NCBI GenBank assembly: GCA_965234475.1
Contig: OZ248397.1
Coordinates: 186,001-250,000 of the forward strand
DNA: 64,000 bases
Direction of reading: 5' to 3'
DNA from: Methylopumilus sp947499625
Lineage (GTDB): Bacteria > Pseudomonadota > Gammaproteobacteria > Burkholderiales > Methylophilaceae
Shown: piece after piece, positions 26,160 through 34,329 of the stretch
How positions within the stretch are numbered: position 1 is the stretch's first letter
Layout of the letters: each line of letters begins with the position of its first letter
Notes under the pieces: generated by a model
What the model was told of the DNA's origin: nothing
Seen by the model: the letters and a program-made list of their open reading frames with translations, nothing else
Databases searched by the model: none
Position numbers and translations under genes: made by a program

Positions 26160-26186
26160 TTAGCACTCTATGTCATAGAGTGCTAA
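26160..26186. promoter_or_regulatory. CIRCE operator (HrcA-binding inverted repeat)
   Basis: TTAGCACTC (26160-26168), nine spacer bases, and GAGTGCTAA (26178-26186) match the CIRCE consensus exactly. Pairing even continues into the spacer to give 12-bp arms. CIRCE is bound by the HrcA repressor and silences groE in the absence of heat stress. It lies just downstream of the predicted -10, covering the likely transcription start, as is usual. The hrcA gene is not in this window. Confidence 0.97.
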
Positions 26187-26214
26187 TAATAGGGACAAAA
26201 GCCTAAAACTTCAA
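26186..26214 (-). promoter_or_regulatory. groES promoter with sigma-70 and sigma-32-like elements
   Basis: On the minus strand TTGAAG (26214-26209) and TATTAT (26191-26186) are 17 bases apart, a good sigma-70 promoter. The same DNA also reads CTTGAA (26215-26210) followed 15 bases later by CCCTAT (26194-26189), close to the heat-shock sigma-32 pattern. Transcription would start inside the adjacent CIRCE element. Which sigma factor is used cannot be told from sequence. Confidence 0.7.
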
Positions 26215-26256
26215 GTGTTATTTCGTTAAATATCTGAATCTAAACATTATTTTTAT

Positions 26257-27333
26257 ATGAGCTATTACATAGAAAAGCAAGATTATCGAAGGTTGGGGCA
26301 GTCGGATTTGCTTATTTCGCCCATTACTCTGGGCACCATGACCTTTGGTGAGCAAAACACAGAGTCCGAGGCGTTTTTACAGCTCGACTGGGTGATATCA
26401 CATGGCATTAATTTTATTGATACCGCCGAAATGTATCCCGTTCCCCCTAAAGAAAATACTTTTACTGCAACTGAGACGATTCTGGGGCATTGGCTAAAAA
26501 AACAAAAAAGAGAAGAGATTGTTTTAGCCACAAAAGCTGCGGGACCAAGAAGATCATTAAATTGGATTCGCAATGGACCTAAAGCCTTCGATGAAAAAAA
26601 TTTACGTGAGGCTCTTGAAGGCTCATTAAAAAGACTGCAAACAGATTACATTGATTTATATCAGCTTCATTGGCCCGAAAGAAACGTGCCTATTTTTGGC
26701 CAATATAAATTTGATCCCAGTGCTGAAATAGAAGGCTCAAAATTAAAAGAGTGGGTATCTATTCATGAACAAATAGAAGCCTTAGGTAAGTTAGTGCAAG
26801 AAGGCAAGATTAGATATATCGGCATCTCCAATGAGCAATCCTGGGGCGTGATGGAATTTGTTCGAATTGCAAGAGAAAATAAATTACCTCTCATAGCATC
26901 AGTTCAGAATTGTTATAACCTTATCAACAGAGGATTAGAGTTTGGTATGACAGAAATTTTATACCGAGAAAAGATTGGATTCTTAGCTTACTCCCCCCTA
27001 GCATTTGGACACCTTACCGGAAAGTATCTAAAAGATATCGACTCGAAAGGGCGCGTGACACTTTTTAAAGGGTTCGCACAAAGATATGACAAGCCCAATG
27101 TCTTTCCCGCTGTGAAAGCCTATGAAATATTAGCATCGAAACATGGTATGACATTGACTGAGATGTCCTTAGCATTTGTATACCATCACTGGTTTGTGAC
27201 ATCAACCATCATAGGTGCTACATCACTTGATCAATTAAGGGAAAATATTGAAGCGTATAAGAGAAAGCTATCTAAAGAACTTTTAGATGAAATTGAAATC
27301 ATTCATCTTACTCATATGAACCCAGCACCTTAA
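26257..27333 (+). CDS. Tas-like NADP(H)-dependent aldo/keto reductase
   Basis: A 358-residue TIM-barrel oxidoreductase close to the Escherichia coli Tas protein. Typical segments are YRRLGQSDLLISPITLGTMT (start), FIDTAEMYPVPPKE (about 50-63; catalytic Asp and Tyr), the TKAAGPRR region (about 92-99, catalytic Lys) and DYIDLYQLHWPER (about 130-142). The physiological substrate of Tas-like enzymes is not established. It is divergent from groES and three bases upstream of bioA, which it shares a transcript with. Confidence 0.9.
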   Translation: MSYYIEKQDYRRLGQSDLLISPITLGTMTFGEQNTESEAFLQLDWVISHGINFIDTAEMYPVPPKENTFTATETILGHWLKKQKREEIVLATKAAGPRRSLNWIRNGPKAFDEKNLREALEGSLKRLQTDYIDLYQLHWPERNVPIFGQYKFDPSAEIEGSKLKEWVSIHEQIEALGKLVQEGKIRYIGISNEQSWGVMEFVRIARENKLPLIASVQNCYNLINRGLEFGMTEILYREKIGFLAYSPLAFGHLTGKYLKDIDSKGRVTLFKGFAQRYDKPNVFPAVKAYEILASKHGMTLTEMSLAFVYHHWFVTSTIIGATSLDQLRENIEAYKRKLSKELLDEIEIIHLTHMNPAP

Positions 27334-27336
27334 TGT

Positions 27337-28641
27337 ATGAAGAATCAGCTCTACATCAATAGAAGTTTAAAGAGTTTGTGGAATCCATGTACACAAATGA
27401 AAATTCAACAGGCCCAATCTATAATCCCGATTAGGCGAGGTGAGGGTGTTTGGTTATACGACTATGATGATAAAAAATATTTAGATGCGATCAGTTCTTG
27501 GTGGGTTAATTTATTTGGCCACAATCAAAGTGAAATTAAAAAATTTATCACAGATCAACTCGATCTCGTTGAACACGTGATGCTTGCAGGTTTAACTCAT
27601 GAGCCGGCTATACACCTATCTGAAAAATTAAGCAGCCTCACAAAGCTGGGTCACGCTTTTTACGGTAGCGACGGATCTAATGCGATTGAAATTGCTATTA
27701 AGATGAGTGTTCATTACTGGAGGAATAAGGGTCAGCCAAAGAAAAATAAAATCATTTATTTAGAGAATAGTTATCACGGTGAAACGCTCGGCGCTCTTTC
27801 TGTGACGGACATTAAACTTTTTCGTAAAAATTACGCTTCACTAATTAAAAAAAATAATCCTATCAAGACACCCGACTGGCGATACGCAGATAAAGGTGAG
27901 ACAGCTGAATCTTATGCATTAAGATGTATCCAAGATTTAGAAATATATCTTCAAGACAATCATCAATACATAGCTGCTTTTATTTTAGAACCTCTTGTGC
28001 AATGTGCAACAGGGATGGGAATGTACCACTCAATCTATTTAAGAAAAGCAAGAGAGCTTTGTTCGAAATACCATATTCATCTCATTGACGATGAAATTGC
28101 GGTAGGCTTCGGAAGAACGGGAAAAATGTTTGCATTCGAACACGCAAATATAAAACCTGATTTTATTTGTCTCTCAAAAGGATTAACCGGTGGATATCTT
28201 CCTTTATCAGCTGTTCTAACGACGGATGATGTTTATATGGCTTTCTACGAAAATAAAGTAGAAAAAGGCTTTCTTCATTCTCATAGTTACACGGGCAATC
28301 CACTTGCTTGCAGTGCTGCATTAGGAACATTAAGTTATTTTGAAGGCCATGATGTAATTAATCAAAATAATAAAACCTCAGCTTATATTTCAGAGCGTAT
28401 GAAGACACTCGCAACATTACCTATTTCTAACTTAAGAAATATAGGCATGATATGGGCATTTGAGCTTGAAGAAGCTTCAAAAAAGACAATAAAAAAAATT
28501 ACTATGAAAGCCATTGAGAATGGTCTCTTCATAAGACCGATAGGTCAAACTATTTATTTTATGCCACCCTACGTTATCAACCATGATGAAATTAATTTTA
28601 TGGTTGATACAACTCTTGAAGTTATTAAGTCATCCTTATAA
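27337..28641 (+). CDS. bioA: Adenosylmethionine-8-amino-7-oxononanoate aminotransferase
   Basis: PLP enzyme that converts KAPA to DAPA in biotin synthesis, using S-adenosylmethionine as amino donor. The 434-residue protein has SLWNPCTQMK (about 13-22), ISSWWVNLFGH (about 51-61) with the BioA-specific double tryptophan, YGSDGSNAIEIA (about 108-119), and the PLP lysine in LSKGLTGGYLPLSAVL (about 277). No other bio gene is visible here, so bioA is separated from the rest of the pathway. Confidence 0.95.
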   Translation: MKNQLYINRSLKSLWNPCTQMKIQQAQSIIPIRRGEGVWLYDYDDKKYLDAISSWWVNLFGHNQSEIKKFITDQLDLVEHVMLAGLTHEPAIHLSEKLSSLTKLGHAFYGSDGSNAIEIAIKMSVHYWRNKGQPKKNKIIYLENSYHGETLGALSVTDIKLFRKNYASLIKKNNPIKTPDWRYADKGETAESYALRCIQDLEIYLQDNHQYIAAFILEPLVQCATGMGMYHSIYLRKARELCSKYHIHLIDDEIAVGFGRTGKMFAFEHANIKPDFICLSKGLTGGYLPLSAVLTTDDVYMAFYENKVEKGFLHSHSYTGNPLACSAALGTLSYFEGHDVINQNNKTSAYISERMKTLATLPISNLRNIGMIWAFELEEASKKTIKKITMKAIENGLFIRPIGQTIYFMPPYVINHDEINFMVDTTLEVIKSSL

Positions 28642-28643
28642 AT

Positions 28644-30041
28644 ATGCGAATACTATTTTTTATTTGTGTCTTATGGATGAATAGCGTATTCGCAGATACC
28701 GATATCGATGCAATAAATAAAATACTCAATCGTTCCGAGTTATCAAAAGCGAATTACACGCTTTATATTAAAAATATTTCGAAGCGCAATAAAATTTTTA
28801 GTTATAACGAACAAAAAGCATTCAACCCGGCTTCCTTAATGAAGCTTGTTACAACCTACGCTGGATTGCAGATTTTAGGCCCACAGTTCCAATGGAAAAC
28901 AGAGGTGCTTTATAAAGGAGCCTTAAAAAATAAACATCTTTATGGCGACCTTACTATTAAAGGATATGGTGACCCTACACTTACGTATGCAGACCTTTCT
29001 GAATTTATCGAAAAGGTTCAACAAAAAGGCATTCAACATATTCACGGCAATATCATTATTGACGAAAGTTTTTTTGGAGAATTACAGAATCAAGATCTTA
29101 TTGATGATAAGAAATATCGTGCTTACAACGTAAATCCAAAATCTTTTGTCGTGAATGAAAATACTATCAACTTTAATTTTTCAATTGACAGCGAAAAAAT
29201 TAATATACAAACCTTTCCTGAATTTCAAGCGCTAAAAGTTATTAATCATTTAAATCTTACCGATCAGGACTGTAATAGTTGGAAGGATAATCTTGGTTAT
29301 GAGATCGAGATAAAATCTAACGTGACAGAGATTACATTTAATGGTCGCTTCGATAAGGCATGTGAGAGTAAAGATATTGATTTATCTGCTGTGACTGCTA
29401 ATCGTTTATCTAAGGCTCTATTTGAAAAGCTTTGGAAGATCCATGGTGGAAGCATTGAGGGTGAGTTTAAATATATATATCAAAATACTTCGGACACACT
29501 TAAATTCTATGAACATCTATCCAGGCCTCTAAGTCTTGTCGTAAGAGATATCAATAAATATAGCCAAAATTTAATAGCTAGGAATCTATTGCTTACTATC
29601 CTGGCAGAAAACAATGGTAATCCCATCACCGAAAACGAGGCGGGAAGATTCCTTAAAGAATCTTTGATAAAAGAAAAAATGAAACTTGATTCGCTTGAGA
29701 TGGATAACGGTGCAGGGCTATCAAGAAACGCAAAAGTGAGTGCGGAGGACTTAGGTTTCTTATTAGAAAAAGCCTACAGCGGTCTTTATATGCCTGAATT
29801 TATAGCCTCGCTCCCTAATATAGGCATTGATGGTACTTTAAAGAATAGAGGAAAAAAATTATCCGTCGCCAAACATGCTTATCTGAAAACCGGTAGTATC
29901 CAAAATGTGAGCGCTATTGCGGGATATATTTTTGATAAAAATAATGATGTGAAAGTTTTTGTATTTATGGCGAATGATCCTAAGGCAAATGAGTCATATA
30001 AAATACAAGATGAGTTGATTGAATGGGCTTATCTTAATTAA
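28644..30041 (+). CDS. dacB: D-alanyl-D-alanine carboxypeptidase / endopeptidase (PBP4, peptidase S13)
   Basis: A periplasmic penicillin-binding protein that trims pentapeptides and cuts peptide crosslinks. The 465-residue protein begins with a signal peptide (about 1-17, VFA cut). The active-site SLMK (Ser64-Lys67) is in NPASLMKLVTT. The SxN motif is SQN, and KTG appears late in LKTGSIQNVSA. The large insert between the first two motifs is characteristic of S13. It begins two bases after the bioA stop. Confidence 0.94.
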   Translation: MRILFFICVLWMNSVFADTDIDAINKILNRSELSKANYTLYIKNISKRNKIFSYNEQKAFNPASLMKLVTTYAGLQILGPQFQWKTEVLYKGALKNKHLYGDLTIKGYGDPTLTYADLSEFIEKVQQKGIQHIHGNIIIDESFFGELQNQDLIDDKKYRAYNVNPKSFVVNENTINFNFSIDSEKINIQTFPEFQALKVINHLNLTDQDCNSWKDNLGYEIEIKSNVTEITFNGRFDKACESKDIDLSAVTANRLSKALFEKLWKIHGGSIEGEFKYIYQNTSDTLKFYEHLSRPLSLVVRDINKYSQNLIARNLLLTILAENNGNPITENEAGRFLKESLIKEKMKLDSLEMDNGAGLSRNAKVSAEDLGFLLEKAYSGLYMPEFIASLPNIGIDGTLKNRGKKLSVAKHAYLKTGSIQNVSAIAGYIFDKNNDVKVFVFMANDPKANESYKIQDELIEWAYLN

Positions 30042-30060
30042 ACTAAGGGGGAATGTTAAT

Positions 30061-30525
30061 ATGCGATATACCAATGTAATTAAATTTGTTTTAGTTTTTG
30101 GCATTATTTTATTTAATATTGATTTAGCTAGTGCTGAGTCACAAACTTCAAAAAAGGAAATGAAATTGGAAAAAAATATCACTACATTGGTTATTAAAGA
30201 TACTGTCTTAGGAAATGGGCGACAAGCAGAAAAAGGTCTCGCAGTAACTGTTCACTATACCGGTTGGTTATATGACCCAAATCAGAAAGATGGCAAGGGT
30301 AAAAAATTTGATAGCTCATTAGATCGCAATGATCCTTTCGTATTTAATTTAGGTGGTGGACAGGTGATTCGAGGCTGGGATGAAGGTGTAGACGGCATGA
30401 AAATTCATGGCAAAAGAACGCTCATTATTCCTCCAGATATGGGTTATGGTTCACGCGGCGCAGGTGGTGCGATTCCCCCGAATGCCGTTTTAATTTTTGA
30501 TGTTGAGTTGCTCGGAGTTAAGTAA
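30061..30525 (+). CDS. Exported FKBP-type peptidyl-prolyl cis-trans isomerase
   Basis: A 154-residue periplasmic proline isomerase. It has a signal peptide (about 1-25, cut after ASA) and one FKBP domain: VTVHYTGWLYD, FDSSLDRNDPFVFNLGGGQVI, IRGWDEGVDGMK and GAIPPNAVLIFDVELL. An upstream ATG at 30019 would add 14 residues, but it lies inside dacB. The ATG at 30061 has a strong AGGGGG site and puts the signal peptide at the N-terminus, so it is preferred. Confidence 0.93.
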   Translation: MRYTNVIKFVLVFGIILFNIDLASAESQTSKKEMKLEKNITTLVIKDTVLGNGRQAEKGLAVTVHYTGWLYDPNQKDGKGKKFDSSLDRNDPFVFNLGGGQVIRGWDEGVDGMKIHGKRTLIIPPDMGYGSRGAGGAIPPNAVLIFDVELLGVK

Positions 30526-30944
30526 TGAAAGCCAGGGTTAAGTGGATTGAGAATGTATGCTTCATAGGAGAATCCGAGTCTAACCATTCAGTGATCCTTG
30601 ATGGTCCGGAAGAGTTGGGTGGCAGGAAATTAGGTATGCGACCTATGGAGATGCTGCTAATCGGTATGGGCGGATGCACATCATTTGATGTGGTTACCAT
30701 TCTTAAGAAATCAAGACAACAGATTAGTGATTGTTATGCTGAGATTGAAGCTGAAAGAGCCGAGACAGTACCTAAGATTTTTACTAAGATCCATATTCAT
30801 TTTGTGCTAAAAGGTAAAGATTTAGATAAAGACCAAATCGAACGTGCGATTAAGTTATCCGCTGAAAAATATTGTTCAGCATCGATTATGCTATCTAAGT
30901 CAGTTGAAATTACTCATGATTTTGAAATTGAAGAAGATGCCTAA
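30525..30944 (+). CDS. OsmC/Ohr family protein (YhfA-like)
   Basis: A 139-residue OsmC-fold protein with the two redox cysteines of the family: Cys51 in GMGGCTSFDV and Cys117 in EKYCSAS. The ordering and length resemble YhfA-type OsmC proteins rather than the organic-hydroperoxide-specific Ohr type. A thiol peroxidase role is plausible but untested. The ATG overlaps the FKBP stop by one base (TAATG), so the two are translated from one message. Confidence 0.88.
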   Translation: MKARVKWIENVCFIGESESNHSVILDGPEELGGRKLGMRPMEMLLIGMGGCTSFDVVTILKKSRQQISDCYAEIEAERAETVPKIFTKIHIHFVLKGKDLDKDQIERAIKLSAEKYCSASIMLSKSVEITHDFEIEEDA

Positions 30945-30952
30945 TCGCTAAA

Positions 30953-31267
30953 TTAATTTTTTATAATTTTCAAATCAAGCGGCTCTTCATTTTCCATAAT
31001 AGAAAGAAGACGATCAATATTTGGATGTTTACCAGGATTCTTTTGTGCATCTTCTGTGTGCTCTGAATACAAATCAAGACCTTCAATTGCGGCGTCTAAA
31101 GATATTGCACCAAAAAGTTTCCAAAGATGTTGGTAGATTTTAATTGATCCTTGGCTGCCAGGCTTATTTTCGATCGCGCCAACTAAAGCATTATTTTTAT
31201 AAATCTCTATACGACTAATGTGATCTGAGTTGTCGAGCGTTAATAAGATATCGTTAAATTTTTGCAT
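30953..31267 (-). CDS. DUF2322-like hypothetical protein
   Basis: A soluble 104-residue protein. The segment NPGKHPNIDRLLSIM and the SIKIYQHLWKLFG stretch resemble the betaproteobacterial DUF2322 family as I recall it; I could not confirm this with a search. No signal peptide, membrane segment or catalytic motif is visible. It lies three bases downstream of coq7 and eight bases from the facing OsmC gene. Function unknown. Confidence 0.65.
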   Translation of the reverse strand: MQKFNDILLTLDNSDHISRIEIYKNNALVGAIENKPGSQGSIKIYQHLWKLFGAISLDAAIEGLDLYSEHTEDAQKNPGKHPNIDRLLSIMENEEPLDLKIIKN

Positions 31268-31270
31268 GGA

Positions 31271-31891
31271 TTAAATTTTTGCAGAAAGTGTGGTCATCAC
31301 TTTTGAAGTTAATGACATCGCTTTTTTTATCTTGTGAGGTAAATCAATTCCACCCAATTCCTTTGCCTTGATTGCATGTTGTTCTTCATCACTTGCCATT
31401 ACTTCTAAAATTTTATTGGTCTTAAGATCATTTTTAGATATTTTATCTAAGTGACTTGTTAAATGCTGTGTCACTTGTCGTTCTGTTTCAGCTAAAAATC
31501 CTAAATTATATTTTTCACCTAAGGCGCTTGCAAAAGAACCTATTAATAGAGAGCCTGTATACCAGATAGGATTAAGAAGGCTTGTTTTGCCTCCTAATTC
31601 ATTGATCCTAGAGTTGCACCAATCAAGGTGATCGATTTCTTCCTTTGAAGCTTTTTTCAAAGATTCTGCACCTTCACCACGTGGATTAAAAAGAAGTTGT
31701 CCGCTATATAAAGCTTGAGCGCAAACTTCACCTGTATGGTTTACACGCATCAATTCGATCGTGCGTCTTTTTTCATCAGAGGTTAATTCGGCATCTTCAA
31801 TGTGCAGATCGGGTCTTGGCCTTGAGCCCTTAGGTTTAGCAAATAAAACCTTCAGGCCCTTATCAAACTCAATGATGAGGTCATCAATCAT
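31271..31891 (-). CDS. coq7: 3-demethoxyubiquinol 3-hydroxylase (Coq7)
   Basis: Di-iron monooxygenase that adds the last hydroxyl group in ubiquinone synthesis. The 206-residue protein carries the metal-binding glutamates and ExxH motifs: ELMRVNHTGEV, KEEIDHLDW (about 82-90), ETERQVTQHL and SDEEQHAIKA near the C-terminus. Coq7 is the usual enzyme of betaproteobacteria that lack UbiF. It requires O2, fitting the aerobic chain in this window. The start overlaps ctpA by four bases (ATGA). Confidence 0.95.
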   Translation of the reverse strand: MIDDLIIEFDKGLKVLFAKPKGSRPRPDLHIEDAELTSDEKRRTIELMRVNHTGEVCAQALYSGQLLFNPRGEGAESLKKASKEEIDHLDWCNSRINELGGKTSLLNPIWYTGSLLIGSFASALGEKYNLGFLAETERQVTQHLTSHLDKISKNDLKTNKILEVMASDEEQHAIKAKELGGIDLPHKIKKAMSLTSKVMTTLSAKI

Positions 31892-33303
31892 TTGTTTTGA
31901 ATAATTTGAAGGCCTTTGAGAATATTCATAGCTTCCTGGAATTGCTTATCCGCTTTGCTTCCTGGCTCAATCGGACCTGATGGTGTATCAGAAGTTTTCT
32001 TTTTCTCTTTCTCTTCTTCAGGTTTTTTGACTGGAGGCGCTAAAGGTTTGCTATCTTTATCTTTAGGCGCAACATTCGCATCCGCATCTTTTGGATTTGA
32101 AAGATGGTTTGTGAGATCTACTTCTTTAGTCATGAATGTAGGATCACTTCCATCATCGACAATAATATCAGGCACAATGCCTTTGGCCTGAATTGATCTT
32201 CCCTTAGGTGTAAAGTATCTTGCAGTCGTCATCTTTATAGCTGTTCCGTTATTCATAGGCAGGATACTTTGTACAGAGCCTTTACCAAAACTTTGCATAC
32301 CTATAATCAAAGCCCTCTTATGATCTTGGAGCGCACCCGCCACAATTTCAGATGCAGATGCCGATCCGTTATTCACTAAAACAGCCATAGGGGTTGTCCT
32401 AATATCTTCTGGAAAATCTTTGAGGTAATCGTCTTTGCCACCACCTTTGAGATAATTTTCAGGGGTTGCTGTGAGTTGCATTTTTGAATCTTGCGCGCGA
32501 CCTTCTGTATAAACAACCAGATCACCTTTAGGTAAGAAAGCAGCAGATACACCTACCGCAGCATTTAATAAACCACCTGGATTATTTCTAAGGTCAAGCA
32601 ATATGCCTTTGAGAGGCGCTTTATTTTGCTGACGAAGATTTTTTAAGAACTTCGCTAAATCTTCACCGGTATGTTCTTGGAATTGAGCTACACGAACGTA
32701 AGCGTAATTAGGCTCAACAATCTTTCCTTTAACGCTTTGTGACTTAACGATGGCACGAACTAATTTAAAAGTTAAAGGTTTAGCTTCCCCTTTTCTTAAT
32801 ACGGTTAGCACAATGCTGGTACCTGGTTTGCCACGCATTTTTTTAACCGAGTCATTAAGCGATAAGCCCTTTGTGGATGTCTCATCTAGCTTCATGATGA
32901 GGTCACCGCTTTTCAAGCCCGCTTTATAAGCTGGACTATCTTCAATCGGAGATATCACTTTTACAAAACCATCTTCCATGCCGACCTCAATACCAAGACC
33001 ACCAAACTCACCTTGGGTAGCTTGATTTAAGTCCTTAAAATCTTCGGTATTTAGGAAGGAAGAGTGAGGATCAAGGCCTGTTAGCATTCCGTTGAGTGCT
33101 TCATTAATAAGCTTCTTGTCTTCTACAGGCTCAACGTAGTCGGATTTAATTTTACCAAAAACTTCGGCAAAAGTTCTAAGCTCGTCAATGGGTAAGTTAT
33201 TTTTTTCAGCTTTATCCGCAAAGACGGGTAAATTTAAACTGATCAGAACACCGATAATAGCGCCACAGGCTATAAGGGTAAATTTTTCGAATTTTGAGCG
33301 CAT
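31888..33303 (-). CDS. ctpA: C-terminal processing peptidase, S41 family
   Basis: A 471-residue periplasmic serine protease anchored by an N-terminal hydrophobic segment (about 10-28). A PDZ domain follows (GGLGIEVGMEDG to VLTVLRKG, about 97-170). The protease domain has the Ser-Lys dyad in NNGSASASEIVAGAL and SFGKGSVQS. The C-terminus is a low-complexity Lys/Pro/Glu-rich tail (about 400-445) before a short helix. It precedes coq7 in a minus-strand operon; the link between them is positional only. Confidence 0.94.
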   Translation of the reverse strand: MRSKFEKFTLIACGAIIGVLISLNLPVFADKAEKNNLPIDELRTFAEVFGKIKSDYVEPVEDKKLINEALNGMLTGLDPHSSFLNTEDFKDLNQATQGEFGGLGIEVGMEDGFVKVISPIEDSPAYKAGLKSGDLIMKLDETSTKGLSLNDSVKKMRGKPGTSIVLTVLRKGEAKPLTFKLVRAIVKSQSVKGKIVEPNYAYVRVAQFQEHTGEDLAKFLKNLRQQNKAPLKGILLDLRNNPGGLLNAAVGVSAAFLPKGDLVVYTEGRAQDSKMQLTATPENYLKGGGKDDYLKDFPEDIRTTPMAVLVNNGSASASEIVAGALQDHKRALIIGMQSFGKGSVQSILPMNNGTAIKMTTARYFTPKGRSIQAKGIVPDIIVDDGSDPTFMTKEVDLTNHLSNPKDADANVAPKDKDSKPLAPPVKKPEEEKEKKKTSDTPSGPIEPGSKADKQFQEAMNILKGLQIIQNK

Positions 33304-33422
33304 GAGGGACTTTCGTAATAAGCTATTAAGCGTTAATTGACTAAGAATTAAGCATTCTGTCTTTTTGTTTAACTTATATCAATAGGCTTTAATAAATATA
33401 TTTTAAGAATAACTTAGAAACC

Positions 33423-33710
33423 ATGGGAACTAAATCTAAAACATATCAAATTGAGATTCAATTTTGTACGCAATGTGCCTGGCTTCCAAGAGCCTCATGG
33501 ATGTCGCAGGAAATATTGACGACTTTTCAGGATGAAATTTTATCAGTTACATTAACCCCTAAGTCAGGCGGTATTTTTGAAATTTTCTTAGATAAAGAAA
33601 AAATCTATTCTAGATCAGACTTCGGAGGGTTCTTGGATATTAAGGATATTAAAAAATTGATTAGGGATAAGATTAACCCAGGAAAAAACCTAGGTCACAC
33701 CGATCTTTAG
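33423..33710 (+). CDS. SelT/SelW/SelH (Rdx) family thioredoxin-like protein
   Basis: A 95-residue Rdx-family protein. The redox motif CTQC (Cys15-Cys18) follows an N-terminal beta strand. Animal homologues have selenocysteine in the second position; here both are cysteine. FGGFLDIKDIKKLIRDKI near the C-terminus is typical of the family. Role in bacteria is unknown, possibly thiol redox. It is divergent from ctpA and meets the NlpC/P60 gene tail to tail with a four-base TTAG overlap. Confidence 0.85.
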   Translation: MGTKSKTYQIEIQFCTQCAWLPRASWMSQEILTTFQDEILSVTLTPKSGGIFEIFLDKEKIYSRSDFGGFLDIKDIKKLIRDKINPGKNLGHTDL

Positions 33711-34237
33711 AGCGATTCTGCTGGATCAATTCTCGTTGCGCCATTAAATCTTTTAAGCCAATAGTTTTTTGTAAGATTTTCCACGCGAATAGTTTTGCCT
33801 GTGCGTGGTGCATGAATAAATTCATCATTCCCCACATAGATACCAACATGAGAGAACTTAGACTTTCTTGTGTTAAAAAACACAAGGTCCCCCGGTTGTA
33901 AGTCTTCGAATTTAATAGTTTCACCCATCTTACTAAGTGATCTAGCGCTTGGCGGAAGGCTTAAATTTAAAGCTTGTTCGAAGACATATTTTACAAACTG
34001 ACTACAATCAAAACCTGTTTCTGGTTTTGAGCCACCTAACTTATATTTAATACCGGTGAGCTCATAAGCTTTATCAATAATGAGGGGAATATTGCTAGTC
34101 CATTGCTTATCAACTAATGGTGCCAACTCTGAAGTAACCGCTGCGTCTTGACTGCTTAAATTTGTTGAAATAACGTCCGCCCAAGTGGGACTGGAAAATG
34201 CAAGTATTAAAAGGATGAAAAGCGCTTTGAAATTCAT
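33707..34237 (-). CDS. Exported NlpC/P60 family peptidoglycan endopeptidase
   Basis: A 176-residue cell-wall hydrolase of the C40 cysteine peptidase family. A signal peptide (about 1-20, cut after TWA) precedes the catalytic domain. The catalytic Cys78 is in TGFDCSQFV, His130 in FSHVGIYVG, and His142 in EFIHA. GDLVFF is also typical. Such enzymes cut the D-Glu/m-DAP link in stem peptides. No lipobox is seen, so it should be free in the periplasm. Confidence 0.93.
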   Translation of the reverse strand: MNFKALFILLILAFSSPTWADVISTNLSSQDAAVTSELAPLVDKQWTSNIPLIIDKAYELTGIKYKLGGSKPETGFDCSQFVKYVFEQALNLSLPPSARSLSKMGETIKFEDLQPGDLVFFNTRKSKFSHVGIYVGNDEFIHAPRTGKTIRVENLTKNYWLKRFNGATRIDPAESL

Positions 34238-34329
34238 AGTCTGAAAATGAGTTAATTTAGGGTTATTTTACCATTTTATAGAGTGTTTGTGAAATCGGAG
34301 TTTCATCTGCATGAGATAATCCTACGATC

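Noticed and set aside
34238..34329. Possible LexA box upstream of yoaA
   Set aside because: No CTGT-N8-ACAG pattern or close variant is present, so SOS control is not supported by sequence.
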